A stretch of DNA of 64,000 nt, taken from JBMDXB01 sp048594975 (GTDB taxonomy: Bacteria; Acidobacteriota; Vicinamibacteria; Vicinamibacterales; 2-12-FULL-66-21). Positions within the stretch are counted from its first letter, which is position 1; the number at the start of each line of letters is the position of its first letter. A program made the translations under genes and the position numbers. Below are positions 62,296-64,000 of the stretch, one piece after another. Location: contig JBMDXQ010000088.1 of NCBI GenBank assembly GCA_048594975.1, positions 1-64,000 on the forward strand, given 5' to 3'. The notes under the pieces are model-generated. The model had not been told where the DNA came from, did no database searches, and saw nothing but the letters and a program-made list of their open reading frames with translations.

Positions 62296-64000
<1,705 letters not shown>

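Overview
High-GC bacterial DNA whose gene content fits an Acidobacteriota genome, most like the Vicinamibacteria (subdivision 6). This is an inference from family content, not a placement. Pointers are an Oar-type TonB-dependent receptor with an N-terminal carboxypeptidase-like domain, a Ser/Thr kinase fused to a TolB/WD40-type propeller, a CadC-type winged-helix/TPR regulator, exported Gfo/Idh/MocA oxidoreductases, and DUF1080, ThuA, DUF1593 and DUF6786 proteins. No rRNA, tRNA, CRISPR array, integrase or intact insertion sequence was found. Several gaps hold remnants of decayed genes.

Layout. 1-6.1 kb: end of an exported oxidoreductase, a DUF1080 protein, a small outer-membrane barrel and a large TonB-dependent receptor with a G-quadruplex motif upstream. 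7.2-9.1 kb: the most interesting locus, a cobalamin-binding radical SAM enzyme followed by a 111-residue protein with a Nif11/NHLP-like leader and a C-terminal tail built of eight V-x-x-x tetrads; this looks like a small RiPP (ribosomally made, modified peptide) locus. 10.2-19.1 kb: AsmA-like protein, cardiolipin-synthase-like enzyme, beta-carbonic anhydrase, sialidase-like protein, VOC protein and PQQ-type propeller. 19.3-26.9 kb: stress and redox genes leading into an ergothioneine locus, egtB-egtD followed by an ABC ATPase and a permease fused to its solute-binding domain (the EgtV/EgtU architecture), with a UBP-type zinc finger between. 26.9-32.0 kb: DUF5996, a collapsed K+/H+ antiporter pseudogene, HAD, DUF1801 and ACT proteins, an exported hypothetical and a ThuA-like protein.

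32.4-47 kb: Ser/Thr kinase with propeller, CadC/TPR regulator, cupin, an M23-type peptidase fused to three BTRD1-like repeats, a glycan-transfer group (GT2, GT-C, GT-C with TPR) and a second B12-type radical SAM protein. 47.6-52.5 kb: a hybrid histidine kinase followed by an unusual receiver / degenerate NtrC-AAA+ / Ser-Thr kinase fusion. 53-64 kb: two more exported Gfo/Idh/MocA oxidoreductases, a membrane protein, DUF6786, an S1-domain RNA-binding protein, a DUF1593 protein, a flavin-type split-barrel protein and the start of a type-B carboxylesterase that runs off the window.

Taken together the region reads as accessory metabolism of a soil-type heterotroph: capture and breakdown of glycans, thiol and redox protection, phosphorelay-to-kinase signalling, and one candidate modified-peptide locus.
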